Under the pieces are notes generated by a model. The model was not told where the DNA came from, did not search any database, and saw only the letters and a list, made by a program, of their open reading frames with translations. Both the position numbers and the translations under genes were made by a program. Positions 61,863 through 64,000 of a stretch of DNA of 64,000 bases are shown piece by piece. Numbering within the stretch: the stretch's first letter is position 1; every line of letters starts with the position of its first letter. The DNA is from Parafrankia sp. EUN1f (GTDB lineage Bacteria > Actinomycetota > Actinomycetes > Frankiales > Frankiaceae): the NCBI RefSeq assembly GCF_000177675.1, contig NZ_ADGX01000012.1, positions 1 to 64,000 on the forward strand. Reading direction: 5' to 3'.

Positions 61863-61876
61863 CTAGCGCTCGCTCA
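61863..61876. promoter_or_regulatory. Island operator site 8 (imperfect)
   Basis: CTAGCG-CT-CGCTCA: perfect left half and a right half matching four of six, in the gap between the EthD-like gene (61838) and the rightward SDR remnant (61945). Confidence 0.5.
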
Positions 61877-61944
61877 GAAGCCTACAATGGCTCGTCCGAG
61901 GGGGAAGTCGCAGTGCTTCCCTCCATCACTCTCTGGGAGGCGTC

Positions 61945-62259
61945 GTGGATCTGTCGCGGTCGCTTCGGCTCGACGGTCGTGTCGTCGTCCTCACCGGTGC
62001 GAGCTCCGACCTGGGGGTGGGGTCCGCCGGGGCACCCGCCCCTGTCGGTGGTACGTGTCTGGTCCCGACGGCACGGCGGGCGGTGGCTCTCGAGGAAGTG
62101 GCCGACGAGCTGCGTGCGACAGACACGGAGGTTCGCGCGTGCCAGTCTGACGTCTCGGATCCGCAGATCTGCGAGGTGGCAGCAGCCGCTGTCGAGCAGT
62201 TCGGCCCTGTCGACCGCTCGGTCACACTGATGGTCCGCGGCGCGATGGCCGCGCTGTGA
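61945..62259 (+). pseudogene. Truncated SDR
   Basis: 104 codons. LDGRVVVLTGASSDLGVG is an SDR nucleotide motif with Asp in place of a conserved Gly, followed by a scrambled strand 2 and LEEVADELRATDTEVRACQSDVSDP. It then ends before the NAG, Ser and Tyr-Lys motifs at AMAAL. It lacks two thirds of the fold. It faces operator site 8 and may once have been a pathway dehydrogenase. Confidence 0.6.
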
Positions 62260-62356
62260 CGTCCCCGACGCCGGCCAGCCGACTGCCGGAGTGGCAGCCC
62301 TCCCTCGCCGGCGAACCGCATAACCAACTCGGTTCTGCAACCACAGGAGATGGCGA

Positions 62357-63328
62357 GTGTTGATCGCTCCCTTCCAGCCCGCCGAGCTCACTCGCCAAGG
62401 ACGCCTGGTCCACATCTACCGGACAGTGGTGACGATCCGCTTCGCCGAGTTGCGGATCAGGGATTACGTCGAGACGGAGGGGTTCGGCGGATTCTGGCAC
62501 CCCGGCATCGGTCAGGAGGGCCTGCAGGCAGGCGCGATCGCCGCGATGGATCCTGACGACTACCTCTACTACGCTCATCGTGGCCTCGGTTACGCGTATG
62601 CCAAAGGCATGCCGCTCGCTGCGTTGTTCGGTGACCTGCTGGGTCGGGTCACGGGAAGCACCCGCGGGAAGGGCGGCGGCACCGTTCACTTCGCAAGCGC
62701 CGAGAAGCGTGTCCTCGGACAGGGCGGCACGCTCGGTTCGAATTTCGTGCTCGGCGCTGGTACCGCGCTCGCGTCGCAGCTGCTGGGCGATGGTCGGGTC
62801 ACGGTGGTCTTCTTCGGGGACGGCGCGTCTGGCCGTGGCACCTGGCACGAAGCGGCCTTGCAGGCCTCGGTGTGGAAGCTGCCGGTGGTCTGGGTGTGCG
62901 AGAACAACGGGTGGGCGCTGTCCGCACGCTTCGAAGAGCAGAGCCCGACCCCGAACATCGCCGACCGTGCCTCGGCCTACGGAATGCCGGGTGTCATCGT
63001 CGACGGACAGGACGCGATCGCGGTCATGGACGCCACGACGGAGGCCATCGAGCGTGCACGACGAGGAGATGGACCGACGCTCATCGAGGCGAAGACCCTC
63101 CGGATCCGCGGCCACTACGAGGGCGACCGGCAGCCGTACCGAGAGGACCGCGTCAAGGACGACGAGATCCCGAACGATCCGGTGCACCGGCTCGGCGAGC
63201 TCCTCCCGGACGACGAGCGGCGCGACATCGACACGGACGCACGCCGTCGGGTCGCGGAAGCCTTCGACGAGGCTCTCGCTGCGCCGCGGCCCGAGACCAC
63301 GGTGATCTACGAGGACGTGTGGGCATGA
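62357..63328 (+). CDS. Thiamine-dependent dehydrogenase E1 alpha subunit (2-oxoacid/acetoin type)
   Basis: 323 residues, GTG with AGGAG seven bases upstream. The thiamine-diphosphate motif GDGASGRGTWHEAALQASVWKLPVVWVCENN (GDG-x-NN) is complete, as are the YYAHRGLGYAYAKG and GKGGGTVHFAS segments of acetoin/branched-chain 2-oxoacid dehydrogenase E1 alpha. It would act with the E1 beta subunit overlapping it and an E2 beyond the window, decarboxylating a 2-oxoacid (or acetoin) and passing the acyl group to lipoate. No operator copy is seen directly upstream. Confidence 0.85.
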   Translation: MLIAPFQPAELTRQGRLVHIYRTVVTIRFAELRIRDYVETEGFGGFWHPGIGQEGLQAGAIAAMDPDDYLYYAHRGLGYAYAKGMPLAALFGDLLGRVTGSTRGKGGGTVHFASAEKRVLGQGGTLGSNFVLGAGTALASQLLGDGRVTVVFFGDGASGRGTWHEAALQASVWKLPVVWVCENNGWALSARFEEQSPTPNIADRASAYGMPGVIVDGQDAIAVMDATTEAIERARRGDGPTLIEAKTLRIRGHYEGDRQPYREDRVKDDEIPNDPVHRLGELLPDDERRDIDTDARRRVAEAFDEALAAPRPETTVIYEDVWA

Positions 63329-64000
63329 CGGCCAAGCAGTCGGTGACCGGGTCGACCGAGCGTGTCATGGGGTACGGACGCGCCATCAACGAGGCACTCG
63401 CCGAGGAGATGCGGCGCGATGACCGAGTGTTCCTCATGGGCCAGGACATCGGAAAGCTCGGCGGAGTCTTCGGTCTCACCCGAGGGCTGATCGAGGAGTT
63501 CGGCCCGTCGCGTGTCCGGGACACGGCCATCAATGAGACCTTCATCGTCGGGGGCGCCGCGGGTGCTGCGCTCGCCGGCGCGGTCCCGGTGGTCGAGCTG
63601 CAGTTCGCCGACTTCATCTTCACCGCGGCCGACGAGGTCTTCCACAAACTGGCGAAGTGGCGCTACATGCATGGTGGCCAGTTCACCCTGCCTGTCGTGG
63701 TCCGCCTCCCCACCGGAGTGGTCGGCGGAGCCGGGGCCGAGCACTCGCAGAGCATCGAGACCCTGGCCATGCACGTCCCCGGTCTGAAGGTCGCGGTCCC
63801 GGCGACCCCCGCTGATGCCAAAGGCCTACTCAAGACGGCCATCCGTGACGCCAACCCTGTGCTGTACTTCGAGCACAAGAGCCTCTATCGGGTGAAGGGC
63901 GCTGTCCCGGAGTCACCGGACTTCCTCGTGCCGTTCGGCTCAGCGCGGATCGCGCGGCCGGGATCAGACCTGACGATCGTCGCCACCGGCTTGATGGTCG
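63325..64000 (+). CDS. Thiamine-dependent dehydrogenase E1 beta subunit (partial, runs off right edge)
   Basis: ATG 63325 overlaps the alpha-subunit stop (ATGA). 225 residues are visible: YGRAINEALAEEMRRDDRVF, LMGQDIGKLGGVFGLTRGL, INETFIVGGAAGAALAG, VELQFADFIFTAADEVFHKL, RLPTGVVGGAGAEHSQSIE and NPVLYFEHKSLYR, the transketolase-type pyrimidine-binding domain and the start of the C-terminal domain of E1 beta. The sequence is intact to the edge. Confidence 0.85.
   Translation, partial: MTAKQSVTGSTERVMGYGRAINEALAEEMRRDDRVFLMGQDIGKLGGVFGLTRGLIEEFGPSRVRDTAINETFIVGGAAGAALAGAVPVVELQFADFIFTAADEVFHKLAKWRYMHGGQFTLPVVVRLPTGVVGGAGAEHSQSIETLAMHVPGLKVAVPATPADAKGLLKTAIRDANPVLYFEHKSLYRVKGAVPESPDFLVPFGSARIARPGSDLTIVATGLMV

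Noticed and set aside
1-64000. CRISPR arrays, rRNA genes, phage structural genes, origin of replication
   Set aside because: Nothing of this kind was seen: no regularly spaced repeats, no rRNA motifs and no structural phage proteins.

Overview
The window is high-GC DNA from an actinobacterium. The evidence is pervasive G/C at third codon positions, many GTG starts, F420- and mycofactocin-type oxidoreductases, TetR/LuxR regulators and actinobacterial tRNA-Asp and tRNA-Phe. The density of decayed insertion sequences, GGDEF proteins and acyl-CoA enzymes suggests a soil actinomycete, possibly Frankia-like; no marker gene settles the genus.

Positions 1-31,000 are a patchwork. It opens with a truncated PAS sensor, an NHL-repeat gene and two tRNAs. 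From about 2.3 to 18 kb, intact genes (acyl-CoA synthetase with LuxR regulator, TetR plus MBL hydrolase, a 1661-residue kinase-ATPase-GAF-GGDEF protein) are separated by remnants of at least six IS families and by truncated host genes (ABC permease, cycloisomerase C-terminus, a hydrolase/binding-protein chimera). A 27-bp imperfect direct repeat sits at 2341 and 17984. Next come a membrane GGDEF protein, a TetR-linked beta-oxidation block (thiolase, SDR, a cysteine-free ferredoxin-like protein, enoyl-CoA hydratase), a ketopantoate-reductase-like gene, and a TetR/MFS/two-SDR detoxification unit.

Positions 31,100-64,000 form a catabolic island. It holds an acetyl-CoA synthetase, an MFS carrier with extra C-terminal domains, a CocE-type hydrolase, a branched-chain-type ABC importer with a triple-fused LivH-LivM-LivG protein, and two related carboxylesterases. 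An acyl-CoA dehydrogenase/SDR/phosphotransferase/CoA-ligase/MBL operon follows, then a 6-oxocamphor-hydrolase-like crotonase, a mycofactocin-type SDR, an AtuA-like protein, a crotonase, F420-type enzymes, and the E1 alpha/beta subunits of a 2-oxoacid or acetoin dehydrogenase running off the right edge. Only the stretch 43.7-47.5 kb, with IS30, IS3, IS66 and ISL3 remnants around a PAS-GAF-GGDEF gene, interrupts it.

The main discovery is a repeated operator, TAGCG-N2-CGCTA, found in at least eight gaps between genes of this island, including both sides of the gap between a TetR gene (47497-48135) and the acyl-CoA dehydrogenase operon. The island therefore looks like a single TetR-controlled regulon for import, CoA activation and degradation of an unknown branched or alicyclic (perhaps terpenoid) acid. 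It may include a kinase-dependent 4-hydroxyacyl-CoA step like that of levulinate catabolism.
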